8,483 nt of DNA from contig JANEMG010000084.1 in NCBI GenBank assembly GCA_024511045.1, forward strand, positions 1-8,483, read 5' to 3'. The notes beneath the pieces are model-generated. The model was not told where the DNA came from. It searched no databases and worked only from the letters and a program-made list of their open reading frames with translations. Positions 6,792 through 8,483 of the stretch are shown here, in pieces. Numbering within the stretch: the stretch's first letter is position 1; every line of letters starts with the position of its first letter. Made by a program: the position numbers and the translations under genes. Source of the stretch: Gammaproteobacteria bacterium (GTDB taxonomy: Bacteria; Pseudomonadota; Gammaproteobacteria; Methylococcales; Methylomonadaceae).

Positions 6792-7681
6792 TGTCTATAT
6801 TGATCGATGCAAGCACCGCCATGATCATCCAGGGGTTTACCGGGAAAATCGGTACCTTTCATGCCCAGGATATGATCAATTACGGCTCCAATGTCGTCGG
6901 CGGCATCACGCCGGGGAAAGGTGGCCAGACGTATCTTGGACGGCCGGTGTTCAATACCGTCAAGGAAGCGGTCAGGCAGGTCGGGGCGGAAGCCAGCATC
7001 GTCTTCGTACCGCCGGGATCGGCAGCGGATGCCATCATGGAGGCGGCCGATGCCGGCATCAGGTATTGCGTTGCGATTACCGATGGTATCCCGACCCAGG
7101 ACATGATGAAAGTGAAGAATTTTCTGCGCCGCTTCCCCGAGTCGGAAAGAATGGTCCTGACAGGACCCAACTGTGCAGGAACGATAAGTCCAGGCAAGGC
7201 GATGCTGGGAATCATGCCGGGCCACATCTATGTCCCCGGCAACGTCGGAATTGTCGGGCGCTCCGGTACTCTCGGCTATGAGGCCGCCGACCAGATGCGT
7301 CGGCTGGGAATCGGCATCTCCACCTCGGTGGGGATTGGCGGCGATCCGATCAATGGCAGTTCACACCGGGACATCATGGAGAAGTTCGAACAGGACGATG
7401 AAACCAAACTGGTGGTAATGATCGGTGAGATTGGTGGGCCGCAGGAAGTGGAGGCAGGTATTTTTGCCAGGGAAAACATGAGCAAGCCGGTGGTCGCCTA
7501 TATCGCCGGTCTGACCGCGCCGGAAGGGCGGCGCATGGGGCACGCTGGCGCGATCATTTCCTCCAGCGCGGAAAGCGCGGCGGAAAAAGTCGCCAGATTG
7601 AAGGAGCTGGGTGTCACCATTGCACCGACACCATCGGCAATGGGGGAGACCGTAGCCACGGTGCTGGCCAGGATTTCCTGA
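6791..7681 (+). CDS. mtkB: Malate-CoA ligase (malate thiokinase), alpha subunit
   Basis: The alpha subunit binds CoA and carries the phosphohistidine intermediate of malate activation; it is a homologue of SucD. The 296 residues are close to SucD (about 290). The N-terminal CoA-binding Rossmann domain has IQGFTGKIGTFHAQ (13-26), GITPGKGGQ (38-46) and FVPPGSAADAI (72-82). ITDGIPTQDM (96-105) and LTGPNCAGTI (123-132) follow. The ligase domain shows GIVGRSGTLGYEA (153-165), GIGGDPINGS (181-190) and GEIGGPQE (212-219). The phosphorylated histidine is H251 in RRMGHAGAII, equivalent to H246 of E. coli SucD. All key residues are present. After the stop I see no intrinsic terminator in the 103 bp before the next gene. 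Confidence 0.94.
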   Translation: MSILIDASTAMIIQGFTGKIGTFHAQDMINYGSNVVGGITPGKGGQTYLGRPVFNTVKEAVRQVGAEASIVFVPPGSAADAIMEAADAGIRYCVAITDGIPTQDMMKVKNFLRRFPESERMVLTGPNCAGTISPGKAMLGIMPGHIYVPGNVGIVGRSGTLGYEAADQMRRLGIGISTSVGIGGDPINGSSHRDIMEKFEQDDETKLVVMIGEIGGPQEVEAGIFARENMSKPVVAYIAGLTAPEGRRMGHAGAIISSSAESAAEKVARLKELGVTIAPTPSAMGETVATVLARIS

Positions 7682-7772
7682 GACTGTTTTGGATTGCGGG
7701 CTGCCAACCGGGTCTGCTGTTCCGATAACCACTGCTAGGCTGGAGTTCGGTCGAAGAGTCTGGACTTTGGGC

Positions 7773-7778
7773 TATACT
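7773..7778 (+). promoter_or_regulatory. Candidate -10 element of the ceramidase-like gene
   Basis: TATACT matches the -10 consensus at 5 of 6 positions and ends 6 nt before the ATG at 7785. Transcription starting the usual 7 nt downstream would begin at the A of the ATG, giving a leaderless mRNA. No good -35 (GTCGAA at 7750-7755, 2 of 6) and no Shine-Dalgarno are visible. Confidence 0.3.
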
Positions 7779-7784
7779 CTCGAT

Positions 7785-8483
7785 ATGAAACATCAACTGA
7801 GTACTGAGCGCAGGCTGCATTTGTTGGCCGGCATCGTCATCCTTGGACTGATCAGCGTGGCGCTGCTGCCCGCCATTCCCCAGGATCCGTCCTACCATGA
7901 TTTCGCCGATCAGCGCGGCTTTTGGAGGGTGCCAAATGCCCTGAATGTTCTGTCCAATGTGTTTTTTATCGGCATTGGTGTGGCGGGATGCCGGCAGTTG
8001 AGCACCATAACCGGCAACAGGATCCTGGCCGACTCCCGCTGGCTCTATCAGACATTTTTTGCCGGTGTTGTCTTGGTCGGCATTGGCTCAGGGTATTATC
8101 ATTGGTCCCCGACAAACACCACCTTGATCTGGGACCGACTGCCCATGACCGTTGCCTTCATGGCGTTTTTCAGCATCATCATCGCAGAATACATCTCGGA
8201 AGAACTGGCCCGGAAATTATTCATACCATTGCTTCTGCTGGGGGTGGGATCGGTATGGTACTGGCATTTCACCGAATCGCAGGGGCGGGGTGATCTGCGC
8301 CCCTATATCGTCGTGCAATTTCTGCCCATGCTGCTGATTCCTGCGATCCTGCTGCTTTTCCCTGCGCGCTTCAGCCATAGTGGCTCTGTACACGACAAAA
8401 AAATTATCGAGCACACAACGACAGATTATTACAAACTGGGTCTGGAAGGCTTGGTCGCAGTATTGAAATCATTATCAACAGTA
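7785..8483 (+). CDS. Alkaline ceramidase-like multi-pass membrane protein, 3' end beyond window
   Basis: The frame is open from the ATG at 7785 to the window edge (233 residues seen). It looks like the bacterial branch of the alkaline ceramidase/CREST superfamily of membrane hydrolases, whose natural substrate in bacteria is unclear. Hydrophobic segments lie at about 12-30, 52-68, 89-105, 119-135, 145-161 and 174-193. After TM1 comes YHDFADQR...PNALNVLSN (37-58), matching the N-terminal signature of these proteins. GSGYYHWSP has S102 and H106, and WDRLP has D117. Their spacing, S-x3-H and H+11 to D, equals S77, H81 and D92 of human ACER3, so this half of the active site is intact. The other two zinc histidines, HxxxH near the C-terminus, are not seen: after KLGL (217-220) the sequence runs EGLVAVLKSLSTV. 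No Shine-Dalgarno precedes the ATG. It is co-oriented with mtkB, 103 bp downstream, but has no evident link to the serine cycle. Confidence 0.78.
   Translation, partial: MKHQLSTERRLHLLAGIVILGLISVALLPAIPQDPSYHDFADQRGFWRVPNALNVLSNVFFIGIGVAGCRQLSTITGNRILADSRWLYQTFFAGVVLVGIGSGYYHWSPTNTTLIWDRLPMTVAFMAFFSIIIAEYISEELARKLFIPLLLLGVGSVWYWHFTESQGRGDLRPYIVVQFLPMLLIPAILLLFPARFSHSGSVHDKKIIEHTTTDYYKLGLEGLVAVLKSLSTV

Noticed and set aside
5595..7681. Annotation of mtkAB as succinyl-CoA synthetase sucCD
   Set aside because: The family is the same, but the adjacent malyl-CoA lyase and serine-glyoxylate aminotransferase, and the MtkA-like wording of several motifs, favour malate-CoA ligase.

Overview
This window is a carbon-metabolism locus from a proteobacterium. 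It encodes most of the glyoxylate- and malate-handling half of the serine cycle. Six adjacent full-length genes are recognisable: malate dehydrogenase (mdh, +), a D-2-hydroxyacid dehydrogenase acting as hydroxypyruvate/glyoxylate reductase (hprA, -), serine-glyoxylate aminotransferase (sgaA, -), L-malyl-CoA lyase (mclA, +) and the two subunits of malate-CoA ligase (mtkA and mtkB, +). The gene set fits a methylotroph or methanotroph, or a chemolithoautotroph that recycles glyoxylate through malyl-CoA. Sequence style and moderate G+C suggest a gamma- or betaproteobacterium, but I cannot name a genus.

Layout. Positions 1-81 hold no gene I can support. Positions 82-510 (-) hold a small membrane-anchored or secreted protein of unknown function. 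Positions 511-992 are an AT-rich spacer with no convincing gene apart from very short ORFs just upstream of mdh. mdh (993-1979, +) converges on hprA (2061-3032, -). hprA is the second gene of a two-gene minus-strand operon, sgaA-hprA, with an 11-nt gap. A 293-bp divergent promoter region (4208-4500) separates sgaA from mclA. mclA is followed after 125 bp, which contains two small perfect stem-loops, by the translationally coupled pair mtkA-mtkB (1-nt overlap). The window ends inside an unrelated gene (7785 to beyond 8483) for a multi-pass membrane protein of the alkaline ceramidase-like superfamily.

How the genes work together. Mdh interconverts oxaloacetate and malate. MtkAB activates malate to malyl-CoA at the cost of ATP. 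MclA splits malyl-CoA into acetyl-CoA and glyoxylate. SgaA transaminates glyoxylate with serine to give glycine and hydroxypyruvate, and HprA reduces hydroxypyruvate to glycerate. The other serine-cycle genes (glyA, glycerate kinase, enolase, ppc, mtdA, fch) are absent here, so the window alone cannot separate a full serine cycle from a glyoxylate-salvage module.

Most of the window is well-known metabolism. The points worth a second look are the reductase branch at the hprA position, the apparent loss of the C-terminal zinc histidines in the ceramidase-like protein together with a possibly leaderless start, the two stem-loops between mclA and mtkA, and a chain of two ATGA-overlapping mini-ORFs leading into mdh.
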